Notes: generated from the sequence alone by a model not told the origin. A stretch of DNA of 14,674 nucleotides from Luminiphilus sp. (GCA_029251065.1 JAQXEB010000233.1:1-14674); one strand, 5' to 3'; positions 7,142-14,638 are shown, counted from the stretch's first letter. A program made the numbers and translations.

Positions 7142-9217
7142 TTATACGTGGGCAAACGCTTCACGTGCGCGCGTCCAGCGCGATTCTAGGCGTTCTGCCC
7201 GTGCCGCATTGCTATGGACCAGTTTGCTGGCAACGGCTTGCGCCTCGTCTAATAAGAATTCATGCTCGGGAAGCCGAGCAACGCGAAATGATGAAATGCC
7301 TGTTTGTCGCGTGCCCAATACCTCACCCGGACCTCTAATTTTTAGATCTTTCTCAGCAATGACGAAGCCGTCTTGCGACTCGCGCATGACGCCCAGTCGT
7401 GAGCGAGCGGTTTGGCTAAGGGGTGTGTGATAGAGCAGCAAGCAGTGACTGTCGATCGCCCCTCTCCCCACGCGACCTCGAAGTTGATGGAGTTGTGCCA
7501 GTCCAAAGCGCTCGGCATTATCGATAATCATCATGCTGGCATTCGGCACATCAACGCCCACCTCGATGACCGTAGTCGCCACAAGAATATCAATCGTATT
7601 GGCCGCAAACGCATCCATAGTCTGGGCTTTTTCAACCGAACTCATTCGACCGTGCAAAAGGCCAATGCTGAGGCCTGGTAGCGCCTCTGTTAACTGTTCT
7701 GATGCGAGCTCAGCGGCGTTGGCATCGAGCGCATCACTCTCTTCAACGAGGGGGCATACCCAATACGCTTGCCGTCCCTCAGTGCACGCCGCTCCAACCC
7801 GCTTAATCACCTGCTCGCGCCTTAACGAATCAATTAACACGGTGGTTATTGGTTTTCGCCCAGGCGGTAACTCATCAATAACGGAACAGTCGAGATCCGC
7901 ATAGGCAACCATGGATAGCGTTCGTGGTATGGGCGTGGCGGTCATGGTGAGTTGATGTGGCGTGAGATCGTTAAGACCCCGCTGGGTCAGTGAGAGACGT
8001 TGGTTCACACCAAAACGATGTTGCTCGTCCACAAGAACAAGTCCTAATGAACGAAACGCCACATGCTCCTGAAATAAGGCATGTGTTCCCACTACAATAT
8101 CCACACTGCCGGCCTCAATGGATGCCAAAGCCTCTCGGCGTGCTTTACCCTTCACCTGACCAGTGAGCCACATTACCTTGATGGAGAGGCGCGTAAACCA
8201 TTGCTCAAAACCTCGGAAGTGCTGCTCTGACAGAAGTTCAGTGGGTGCCATGAGCGCGACTTGATGCCCTGACTCCACCATGTGCGCGGCGCTTAAAGCC
8301 GCAACCAATGTTTTGCCGGAACCGACGTCACCTTGTAGCAATCTGAGCATGGGTATTGGCTTTCTGAGGTCGTCGAGTATTTCCTGACAAACTCGGGTTT
8401 GAGCCGCGGTGAGCGCAAACGGAAGTGCCGATACAAGGTCCTCGGCAAGCGACCCAGCTCCAGTGACCTGGGCAGCCCGCTTCTTGAGCGTTCTTGCTCG
8501 GCGTGACAGTAGTGTAATTTGATGTGCGACGAGCTCCTCGAGTGCAAGTCGGTTCTGCGACGGGTGAGATCCTTCTAAAATCGCCTGGATATCGGCATTG
8601 GCGGGGGGCCGGTGCAGCACTTGAATAGACTCTGCAATCGAAGGACCTCCCTGAGTCAGGCCGTCCAGCAGATCTTCGGGTGGGTTCTTAAGCAAGTAGC
8701 TTAAGGCTTGCCGGGTCAGGTTGCGCATTGTTGATTGCCCCAGCCCTTCAGTGACCGGATAGACGGGTGTGAGAACGTCTTCGAGTTGTGTGTCTTGATC
8801 TCCGAGCTGATACTCGGGGTGAGCAAACTCCGGTTGAGAACCCGTCATTCGGGGCTGTCCAAACAACGTCATGGTGTCGCCCACCTTGAGCTGTAGCGCT
8901 TGCGAACGGCGAAAATGAAAAAACCGCAGCGTGGTCAACCCAGTGCCATCATCAACCTTTACAATCAGTGTCGGACGGCGTCCGCGTGCAATGCCCGATG
9001 CTCGAATGGTTCCACGAACCACTGCATCGACACCGTCGCGGAGTTCACCAATGGGTGTTAAGCGCGTTTTGTCTTGGTATCGGAGTGGAAAATGGAACAG
9101 CATGTCTTCTACTGTCCCAAGTCCCATAGCATTGAGCTTTTCGAGGACCTTCGGTCCTACGCCCTTGAATTGCTGCAGTGGTAGTTGAAGAATGTCAGTC
9201 GGCACAGTGAGCTTCAT
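7142..9217 (-). CDS. recG: ATP-dependent DNA helicase RecG
   Basis: This monomeric superfamily 2 helicase regresses stalled replication forks and branch-migrates Holliday and D-loop structures. At 691 aa it is close to E. coli RecG (693). The N-terminal wedge/OB domain covers roughly residues 50-150, including DAVVRGTI and FAHPEYQ. The Walker A site is LLQGDVGSGKT (293-303), the DEQH box is at 397-400 (VLVDEQHRFG), motif III is MTATPIPRTL, and motif VI is QLRGRVGRG. The start is ATG at 9217, giving the N-terminus MKLTVPTDILQLPLQQFKGVGPK, with the usual short lead to the helix-hairpin segment; no clear ribosome site is present. It begins 40 bp from the divergent SDR-like gene and heads a probable recG-ubiA-FemAB-like unit. 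Confidence 0.97.
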   Translation of the reverse strand: MKLTVPTDILQLPLQQFKGVGPKVLEKLNAMGLGTVEDMLFHFPLRYQDKTRLTPIGELRDGVDAVVRGTIRASGIARGRRPTLIVKVDDGTGLTTLRFFHFRRSQALQLKVGDTMTLFGQPRMTGSQPEFAHPEYQLGDQDTQLEDVLTPVYPVTEGLGQSTMRNLTRQALSYLLKNPPEDLLDGLTQGGPSIAESIQVLHRPPANADIQAILEGSHPSQNRLALEELVAHQITLLSRRARTLKKRAAQVTGAGSLAEDLVSALPFALTAAQTRVCQEILDDLRKPIPMLRLLQGDVGSGKTLVAALSAAHMVESGHQVALMAPTELLSEQHFRGFEQWFTRLSIKVMWLTGQVKGKARREALASIEAGSVDIVVGTHALFQEHVAFRSLGLVLVDEQHRFGVNQRLSLTQRGLNDLTPHQLTMTATPIPRTLSMVAYADLDCSVIDELPPGRKPITTVLIDSLRREQVIKRVGAACTEGRQAYWVCPLVEESDALDANAAELASEQLTEALPGLSIGLLHGRMSSVEKAQTMDAFAANTIDILVATTVIEVGVDVPNASMMIIDNAERFGLAQLHQLRGRVGRGAIDSHCLLLYHTPLSQTARSRLGVMRESQDGFVIAEKDLKIRGPGEVLGTRQTGISSFRVARLPEHEFLLDEAQAVASKLVHSNAARAERLESRWTRAREAFAHV

Positions 9218-9257
9218 TAGGATGGCTCTATGATAATAACGGGATGAAGGTAGGCAG
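9218..9257. promoter_or_regulatory. short divergent region recG / SDR-like gene
   Basis: Only 40 bp separate the two divergent starts. TATGAT (9229-9234, top strand) is a 5/6 match to a -10 box and would start transcription near 9241, about 17 bases before the GTG. The bottom strand reads TATCAT and TATTAT in the same place. No good -35 hexamer lies 16-18 bp away on either strand, so any promoters here are weak or activator-dependent, and the -35 regions would fall inside the opposite gene. Confidence 0.3.
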
Positions 9258-10100
9258 GTGAAGACTCCACACGTAATGGTTATCGGATTCGGCGATCTAG
9301 CGAGACGCTTGCTCCCTAAACTTCAGGGGCTGGCCCATGTGACAGGTGTTTCTAGACGCCCAGACACCCTGCCTGATGCACTCACAAATCGTCTCTACGG
9401 CGACTACGGTGTGCCCGGCTCACTGCGTGACGCGGCAGCGATGAAGCCCGATTATGTTGTTTTTACCCCTGTCCCAAGCGCTCGCAACATCGACGGGTAT
9501 CGCGCGGGTTACGCTCAGAGTGCACTTAATATTGGAGAATCGGGGCTGTTGCGGTATTGCCGAAGGGCTATTTTTGTTTCATCCACACGGGTTTATGCAG
9601 AAAAAGACGGAGCGTGGGTGACTGAAGACTCACCACTTGCCGCAGACGATCCTTTTGTTCGCGCGCTCTTGGACGGCGAGGCCTGTTTTCGGCGACATGC
9701 GGTAGCGACCATTGTTCGCCCCAGTGGGCTCTACGATGGGGCTCGTCCCACCATGTTGACGCCCATTCTTGATGGATACGCATCTCAATTTGGTGACGCC
9801 TACACCAACCGTATTCACAGAGACGATGCGGCTGAAGCTCTTGTCGCTATTATTTTGGGCGATCTTTCAGGTCGCGCCATACCGGCAACGCTAAACCTTA
9901 ATGATGATGAGCCCGTGAAGACGAAGGATCTTGAAGCGTGGTGCTTCAAGCAGCTTGAGAGAGAGGCGCGAGGTGTCAGAGAAAACCGACCGCGCAGCAG
10001 TCGTCGCATTAGTAATATTAAGCTTCGCGGCATGGGCGTGACGCTCACGTATCCTAGTTTTCGCGATGGTTATCTTGCCGCGCTGCACTCCCAACGTTGA
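9258..10100 (+). CDS. NAD(P)-binding SDR / epimerase-like protein (YeeZ type)
   Basis: This 280-aa Rossmann-fold protein resembles the atypical extended SDRs annotated as sugar-nucleotide epimerase-like (E. coli YeeZ group). The reaction and substrate are unknown. The dinucleotide site is VMVIGFGDLARRLL (6-19), with G10-x-G12-x-x-A15 in place of the full GxxGxxG. FVSSTRVYAEKDG (106-118) marks the strand ending at the usual catalytic Ser/Tyr, and TIVRPSGLYDG (151-161) is the conserved post-domain loop. Y113 is followed by AEKD, so the classic YxxxK lysine is missing; this is usual in the atypical group and argues against a standard oxidoreductase. The start is GTG at 9258 with AAGG 8 bases upstream; ATG 9276 would cut into the first strand. 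It converges on ridA with 12 bp between stops. Confidence 0.85.
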   Translation: MKTPHVMVIGFGDLARRLLPKLQGLAHVTGVSRRPDTLPDALTNRLYGDYGVPGSLRDAAAMKPDYVVFTPVPSARNIDGYRAGYAQSALNIGESGLLRYCRRAIFVSSTRVYAEKDGAWVTEDSPLAADDPFVRALLDGEACFRRHAVATIVRPSGLYDGARPTMLTPILDGYASQFGDAYTNRIHRDDAAEALVAIILGDLSGRAIPATLNLNDDEPVKTKDLEAWCFKQLEREARGVRENRPRSSRRISNIKLRGMGVTLTYPSFRDGYLAALHSQR

Positions 10101-10112
10101 ATCGAGAATGTG

Positions 10113-10496
10113 TTAGAGCGCTAAGATTGCTTCGATTTCGATTTGCACGCCCTTGGGTAGCGCGGCGACTTGTACACAGGCCCTCGCAGGGTAGGGCTCA
10201 GCGAGTTTCTCGGCCATAATCGCGTTGACGACCTGGAAGTTGCCCAGGTCGGTTAAGGAAATATTAATTTTGACCGAGTTATCAAGCGATCCTCCTGCGG
10301 CGTTGGCAATCGCTTGAAGATTTGCAAAGACCTGACGCGTTTCAGCTTCGATGCCTCCGCTGACCAGCTCCATGGTTTCCGGGTCGAGGGGAATTTGCCC
10401 AGAGATCCATACCGTATTCCCAACCTTTACAGCTTGGGAGTACGGGCCAATAGCGGACGGTGCGCTGGTGGTACTGATGACAGCTCTATTGTTCAT
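10113..10496 (-). CDS. ridA: RidA family reactive intermediate/imine deaminase
   Basis: This 127-aa YjgF/YER057c/UK114 protein, trimeric in known members, hydrolyses the enamine and imine intermediates released by PLP enzymes such as threonine dehydratase. It thereby protects PLP-dependent enzymes from 2-aminoacrylate. R105 in PARACVQVAALPKG is the catalytic carboxylate-binding arginine. GPYSQAV (17-23), ISGQIPLDP (31-39), the KINISLTDL segment and the C-terminal IEIEAIL are family-standard. The start ATG at 10496 has CGGGAG 5 bases upstream. The gene starts 12 bases after the spoT stop, so its ribosome site lies in the gap and translation is probably coupled to spoT. The spoT-ridA (yjgF) neighbourhood is widely conserved in gammaproteobacteria. 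Confidence 0.96.
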   Translation of the reverse strand: MNNRAVISTTSAPSAIGPYSQAVKVGNTVWISGQIPLDPETMELVSGGIEAETRQVFANLQAIANAAGGSLDNSVKINISLTDLGNFQVVNAIMAEKLAEPYPARACVQVAALPKGVQIEIEAILAL

Positions 10497-10508
10497 ATCA
10501 ACTCCCGT

Positions 10509-12722
10509 TTAACGTCGGCTACAGCGCACAACTTTTCGAACACCTTCCATGACTCTAACGCGCTTCATCACACGAGCGAGATGGACGCGGCTATTGAGTT
10601 GCAGCTCAATAATAATACTTGAAAAATGGACTGATTCATCTTGGGTCGATATGCGCTCAATATTGAGGCCAATCGCACTGAGTTTGGTCGCAAGCGTGGC
10701 GATCATGCCGCGTTTATTTGCCGATTCGATACGAATCGCAACGGGATAGACGCCTTCGATTTGATCATCCCATCGCAGAGGCATGAGGCGCTCGGTTTGT
10801 TCTCTGAGATCTGACAGATTTCGGCAGGTCTCCCGGTGTACAACAAGGCCTCGATCAGGACTTAAAAACCCCTCGATAGGGTCGCCAGGAAGCGGGCAAC
10901 AGCACTTGGCGTAGACTAAAACGTAACCTTCGGTTCCCTTGATTTCCAGCGCACTGGTATCGTTTTCAAGTGATGCGCCGGCTTGACCTAATAAGTTAGC
11001 AGCCACGACTTGGGGGAGCTGATTGCCCAGCGCGATGTCGGTCAGGATTTCATCAAAAGTGCTTTTGGGGTAATGCTCCGAAATGAGTAATTTCTGTGAT
11101 TCAACACTTACGATGTCATCGGGATGCAATGCGGTGAGTGCTTTTTCCAGCAGCTTTTGACCCAAATCGACGGAATCTTCGTGGTGTTGCTGTTTGAGGA
11201 AGTGGCGAATTTGCGAACGTGCGCGCGCAGTGACGGCAAAGTTTAGCCAAGAGGGTGTCGGTCGTCCCGCAGGCGACGTGACAATTTCAACGGTCACCCC
11301 ACTTTCCAAGGACTCTGACAGAGGCGCTAACTGGTTATTAATTCGACAGGCGACGCAGCGGTTCCCGACATCAGTGTGGACTGCGTATGCAAAATCGACC
11401 CCACAGGCGCCTTTTGGCAGCTCCATAATGGCGCCTTTGGGCGTGAACACATAGACCTCGTCGGGGAATAAGTCGACTTTAACACTCTCAATAAATTCAA
11501 GAGAGTTACCCGCTGTTTGCTGCATCTCAAGAAGACCTTGGACCCATTCGCGTGCTCGCATCTGAGGAATATTGATATTGTCCTGATGGCTCTTATACAG
11601 CCAATGCGCGGCGATGCCGTTATTCGCCATGTCTTCCATATCACGAGTGCGAATTTGAATTTCAATGGGCACGCCGTGCATGCCTTTTAATATCGTGTGG
11701 AGCGACTGATACCCATTGGCCTTTGGTATGGCAATGTAGTCTTTAAATTCTCCAGGGACCGGTTTGTAAAGCGAATGAACAATCCCCAGTGTTCGGTAGC
11801 ACGAGTCTACGTCTTCACACACGATACGAAAGGCGAAGATATCCATGATCTCTGAGAACGACTTTCGCTTCTCGCGCATTTTCGAATAGATGCTGTAAAG
11901 GTGTTTTTCGCGCCCCGCGATTTCTGCCTCAATTTCTTCCCCCGCAAGCGCTTGCTCGAGCTGCTCGGAAATTTGTTCGATCAGTTGTTTTCGTCGACCC
12001 CCTGCCGTCTCGCGTGCGGCCTCTAATCGCCGAGCGCGCATTGGGTAGAGTGTGCGCAGCCCCAAATCCTCAAACTCCATGCGAACTTCATTCATACCCA
12101 GCCTCGTGGCTATGGGCGCGTAAATATCGAGGGTCTCATTGGCAATTCGCTTTTTCGCCTCGGGGCTCAGTGCGCCCAAGGTCCTCATATTATGAAGACG
12201 GTCAGCGAGCTTGACCAAAATGACACGGATGTCCCGCGCCATTGCCAGCGCCATTTTTTGAAAGTTTTCAGCTTGCTTTTGTTCCGCACTGTCAAAATCG
12301 ACCTGGGTGAGCTTACTCACACCATCGACAAGATCTGCGACTTCCTCGCCAAATTGAGTACGAATATCCTCTTTAGTCACACCTGTGTCTTCGATGACGT
12401 CGTGGAGAAGAGCCGCCATGATGCTCTCGTGGTCCATGTGCATGCGCGCAAGCACAGTGGCTACCGCCAGAGGGTGCGTGACGTAGGGTTCTCCAGTCCG
12501 TCGCGCTTGGCCGTAGTGCGCCTGTTCGGCATAGAAAAACGCCCGTTTTATTTCGGTAACGAGCTCCGACGGCAGGTAAGCGCTTAAAATATCCTCAAAA
12601 CCCGTAAACGATTGTCGCTGGTCGTGTGAGGGGAGGAGTTGAGGTCTGGAGGTTGTCTGAAGCCCCAGCCGGCGTGTGACGTCGGTGAATGAGGCTCCTA
12701 GGGATTGAAAGGGTGTGGACAC
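10509..12722 (-). CDS. spoT: bifunctional (p)ppGpp synthetase/hydrolase SpoT
   Basis: This RelA/SpoT-family enzyme makes and degrades the alarmone (p)ppGpp; it has 737 aa (E. coli SpoT 702). The domain order is complete. The HD hydrolase has H83 and H107-D108 (ALLHDVIEDT) intact. The synthetase domain spans about residues 270-385 and includes YIAIPKANGYQSLHT. The TGS domain starts near DLFPDEVYVFTPKG, then come the helical region and the CCCPLPGD zinc-finger/RIS segment, and finally a C-terminal ACT domain. The motif expected as RxKD in SpoT reads E325-F-K-D (codons 11739-11750). The start is GTG at 12722, the only start codon near the 5' end, with AAGGA just 3 bases upstream. It gives about 35 residues more than E. 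coli SpoT before FEDILSAYLP. It follows rpoZ by 18 bp and is followed by ridA after 12 bp. Confidence 0.96.
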   Translation of the reverse strand: MSTPFQSLGASFTDVTRRLGLQTTSRPQLLPSHDQRQSFTGFEDILSAYLPSELVTEIKRAFFYAEQAHYGQARRTGEPYVTHPLAVATVLARMHMDHESIMAALLHDVIEDTGVTKEDIRTQFGEEVADLVDGVSKLTQVDFDSAEQKQAENFQKMALAMARDIRVILVKLADRLHNMRTLGALSPEAKKRIANETLDIYAPIATRLGMNEVRMEFEDLGLRTLYPMRARRLEAARETAGGRRKQLIEQISEQLEQALAGEEIEAEIAGREKHLYSIYSKMREKRKSFSEIMDIFAFRIVCEDVDSCYRTLGIVHSLYKPVPGEFKDYIAIPKANGYQSLHTILKGMHGVPIEIQIRTRDMEDMANNGIAAHWLYKSHQDNINIPQMRAREWVQGLLEMQQTAGNSLEFIESVKVDLFPDEVYVFTPKGAIMELPKGACGVDFAYAVHTDVGNRCVACRINNQLAPLSESLESGVTVEIVTSPAGRPTPSWLNFAVTARARSQIRHFLKQQHHEDSVDLGQKLLEKALTALHPDDIVSVESQKLLISEHYPKSTFDEILTDIALGNQLPQVVAANLLGQAGASLENDTSALEIKGTEGYVLVYAKCCCPLPGDPIEGFLSPDRGLVVHRETCRNLSDLREQTERLMPLRWDDQIEGVYPVAIRIESANKRGMIATLATKLSAIGLNIERISTQDESVHFSSIIIELQLNSRVHLARVMKRVRVMEGVRKVVRCSRR

Positions 12723-12740
12723 AGGTCCTTACATTGCAGC

Positions 12741-12998
12741 TTAGAGCACTGGAGTTTCGAAGCTCGCTGCAAACTCCTCTTCTGCTTCTAGCTCATGCTC
12801 TCGCGCCATGACGTCGGGCGTAATCAGACCTTCGGCGATTTCACGCAGTGCAAGAACAGTTGATTTGTCAGACTCGACTTCAACGAGTGGGTCTTTGCCT
12901 CCAGTGCTGAGTTGACGCGCGCGTTTAGCCGCTAAGAGCACCAACTCAAAACGGTTATCAACATTGTCTAGGCAGTCTTCAACGGTTACACGTGCCAT
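12741..12998 (-). CDS. rpoZ: DNA-directed RNA polymerase omega subunit
   Basis: This 85-aa subunit helps assemble RNA polymerase by chaperoning beta-prime, and its N-terminus forms part of ppGpp site 1 in E. coli. MARVTVEDCLDNVDNRFELVLLAAKRARQL is the almost invariant family N-terminus. KSTVLALREIAEGLIT, near residues 45-60, is the second conserved block, and the acidic tail is variable and slightly shorter than in E. coli (91 aa). The start ATG at 12998 has AGGA 7 bases upstream. The gene lies 73 bp from gmk and 18 bp from spoT, in the standard gammaproteobacterial order. A promoter is readable just upstream (13029-13058), so it probably heads an rpoZ-spoT-ridA transcript. Confidence 0.97.
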   Translation of the reverse strand: MARVTVEDCLDNVDNRFELVLLAAKRARQLSTGGKDPLVEVESDKSTVLALREIAEGLITPDVMAREHELEAEEEFAASFETPVL

Positions 12999-13028
12999 TT
13001 AAAAGTCCTGAAATCGAAACGGGCGCGC

Positions 13029-13058
13029 AGTATAGCGATTGAGTGGCTTGTTTGTCGA
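13029..13058 (-). promoter_or_regulatory. sigma70-type promoter upstream of rpoZ-spoT
   Basis: Read on the bottom strand, TCGACA (13053-13058; 5/6 match to TTGACA) and TATACT (13029-13034; 5/6 match to TATAAT) are spaced by 18 bp. Transcription would start near 13022, leaving a leader of about 24 bases with the rpoZ ribosome site. The bases after the -10 read GCGCGCC, an all-G/C discriminator of the kind found in promoters inhibited by ppGpp and DksA. The promoter lies wholly in the gmk-rpoZ gap. Confidence 0.6.
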
Positions 13059-13071
13059 CTCTGGGCTCTGT

Positions 13072-13722
13072 TCAAGGTGCGAGCAAATCGGCAATGACCG
13101 ATGCAAGACGTTCAGACTTTGGTGACTGCGGGGGCTGTTGGCCGAAAATGATTGACTCAAGGTCACTCAAAGCCTCATTGAAGACATCATTAAGTACCAC
13201 GAAGTCAGCCTCGCTGTAGTGAATTATTTCATCTCGTGCTGACTGCATTCGCCGCTCGATCACCGATGCGTCGTCCTGGCCTCGACCGGTCAATCGTTCG
13301 CGCAGCGCATCGGTTGAGGGTGGCAGTACAAAAATTGAGACGGCGGACTCGACTAAGGACTTAACCTGTCTCGCACCTTGCCAGTCAATTTCTAGAATAA
13401 CGTCTAAACCTTTTGCGAGTTGGTGTTCGACGCCTTCCTTACTCGTGCCATAGTAATTGTCAAAGACTTGCGCCCACTCAAAGAAACCTTCTGAGTCACG
13501 TAAATCGTTGAACGCTGACTCGCTGACGAAGTGGTAATTCACGCCGTTCACCTCGCCCGGGCGAATCGAGCGAGTGGTGTGCGAAATCGAGACTGCGAGG
13601 TTGTTCGAACGCTCAACAAGGGCTTTGACGAGTGATGTCTTGCCTGCGCCACTGGGTGCAGAAATGACAAAGAGCCTGCCAGAGGGGTGTTTTTGATTAC
13701 TCAAGATTTTGTACCTGCTCAC
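13072..13722 (-). CDS. gmk: guanylate kinase
   Basis: This enzyme phosphorylates GMP to GDP with ATP, feeding GTP, dGTP and thus (p)ppGpp synthesis. It has 216 aa from the GTG at 13722. The P-loop is SAPSGAGKT (21-29); the GMP-binding segment SHTTRSIRPGEVNGVNYHF (47-65), EGFFEW, YYGTSKEGVE, VILEIDWQGARQVK and the lid RLTGRGQDD are all present. Family members usually begin 4-6 residues before the first beta strand, so the TTG at 13704 (MSNQKHPSGRLFVIS) is a serious alternative start; it has an AGG 9 bases upstream. The GTG has only a GAG 7 bases upstream. Either start overlaps the end of yicC (by 26 or 8 bases), pointing to translational coupling. The 3' end is 73 bp from rpoZ. Confidence 0.95.
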   Translation of the reverse strand: MSRYKILSNQKHPSGRLFVISAPSGAGKTSLVKALVERSNNLAVSISHTTRSIRPGEVNGVNYHFVSESAFNDLRDSEGFFEWAQVFDNYYGTSKEGVEHQLAKGLDVILEIDWQGARQVKSLVESAVSIFVLPPSTDALRERLTGRGQDDASVIERRMQSARDEIIHYSEADFVVLNDVFNEALSDLESIIFGQQPPQSPKSERLASVIADLLAP

Positions 13723-14560
13723 GCATTTGCTCGATGAGTACTTTAAGCTCTACCGCGGCGTTTGTTGTGACCAGTGAGGTTGTTTTTGAACCCAATGTAT
13801 TGGCTTCTCGATTCAGCTCTTGCATCACGAAGTCAAGGCGCCTCCCGCAGGGCTGTCCACTACAGAGCGCGTCGTCAATCGCCGCTATGTGGGCGTCAAG
13901 ACGATCGAGCTCTTCGGCAACATCTGACTTATTGGCTAAAATCGCCAGCTCCTCTTCCAAGCGCTTTTCATCGTGAGGTACATCAATCGCGTTGATACGA
14001 TCACGGAGTTTTTGTTGTTGTGCCGCCTGTAAAGCTGGTAATTGTTCTCGGTAATTCAGCACGATTGTCTGTATGCCTTGGCAGCGCTCTCGCAGAAGCG
14101 CCTCAAGGCGGTCACCTTCGATCTGTCGATGTCGGCTAAGCGACGTCATAAGCGCCGGCATAACATCGAGACATGCATCGATGATTTCGTCCGAGTCAAC
14201 GGTTTCACTGACCCAAACACCGGGTGTCATCAATACGTCCAGTGAGCTGGGGGGGCGTGCGTTGGGTAGATGCTGCACAACGGCGGCCAACGCTGCCTTC
14301 ATATCACTCAGTTTAGTCAGGTTTAAGGTCGCCTCGGGTCCACCCTCGCTCCGTTCTAAACGGATCGCCAGCTCCACCTTACCGCGGACGAGTTTTTCGC
14401 TAACCAGTTGCCGTAGCGTGGGTTCAGAGCGCTTGACCGCATCTGGCAGTTTGAGGGTCAAGTCAAGAAAACGGCTGTTGACGGACTTGCACTCCAGTGA
14501 CAGGTTCCATTCACCTACGGCCACACTCTGGTTGGCAAATCCGGTCATGCTCTGAGGCAT
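13697..14560 (-). CDS. yicC: YicC/YloC family endoribonuclease
   Basis: This 287-aa protein equals E. coli YicC in length. The family was long described only as stress-induced; members were later reported as endoribonucleases, and E. coli YicC was linked to turnover of the small RNA RyhB. The N-terminus MPQSMTGFANQ and ECKSVNSRFLDLTLKLP are hallmarks. GVWVSE near the middle and the C-terminal HDEKRLEEELAILANKSDVAEELDRLDAHI and GRRLDFVMQELNREANTLGSK blocks are also typical. The start is ATG at 14560, with GGAG (14566-14569) 5 bases upstream; a frame extending to 14617 has no family support. It is divergent from rph, as is usual in gammaproteobacteria, and its stop overlaps gmk. Confidence 0.95.
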   Translation of the reverse strand: MPQSMTGFANQSVAVGEWNLSLECKSVNSRFLDLTLKLPDAVKRSEPTLRQLVSEKLVRGKVELAIRLERSEGGPEATLNLTKLSDMKAALAAVVQHLPNARPPSSLDVLMTPGVWVSETVDSDEIIDACLDVMPALMTSLSRHRQIEGDRLEALLRERCQGIQTIVLNYREQLPALQAAQQQKLRDRINAIDVPHDEKRLEEELAILANKSDVAEELDRLDAHIAAIDDALCSGQPCGRRLDFVMQELNREANTLGSKTTSLVTTNAAVELKVLIEQMREQVQNLE

Positions 14561-14565
14561 GTGCA

Positions 14566-14569
14566 CTCC
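14566..14569 (-). promoter_or_regulatory. ribosome binding site deciding the yicC start
   Basis: GGAG on the bottom strand lies 5 bases before the ATG at 14560. This supports the 287-residue product over the longer frame that opens at 14617. Confidence 0.7.
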
Positions 14570-14588
14570 AAGAACGTCGAAAGTACGT

Positions 14589-14605
14589 AGTCTAACAAGT
14601 AGACT
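14589..14605. repeat. 6-bp inverted repeat in the yicC / rph divergent region
   Basis: AGTCTA and TAGACT face each other across the 5-base spacer ACAAG, midway in the 78-bp region between the divergent yicC and rph starts. The repeat could be a small operator for a dimeric regulator or a weak hairpin in the yicC leader. I found no convincing -35/-10 pair nearby on either strand, so a role is not shown. Confidence 0.5.
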
Positions 14606-14638
14606 GACGGGCGACACCCACGTATTAGAAGGTAAAGC

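Noticed and set aside
10092..10099. CAACGTTG palindrome at the SDR-like gene stop, facing ridA
   Set aside because: An 8-bp palindrome without a loop or T-run is expected by chance; it is not a terminator.
14073..14555. 160-codon + strand frame opposite yicC
   Set aside because: It is fully antisense to a well-conserved yicC, rich in Ser/Arg with no domain, and is explained by codon bias of the opposite strand.
14561..14617. 19-residue N-terminal extension of yicC
   Set aside because: Family members start at the SMTGFA block; the ATG at 14560 has a GGAG site and gives exactly the usual 287 residues.
14600..14628. TAGACT-17 bp-TATTAG as a promoter for rph
   Set aside because: Both boxes match only 4/6, and the -10 would overlap the rph ribosome site, so the site would not be transcribed.
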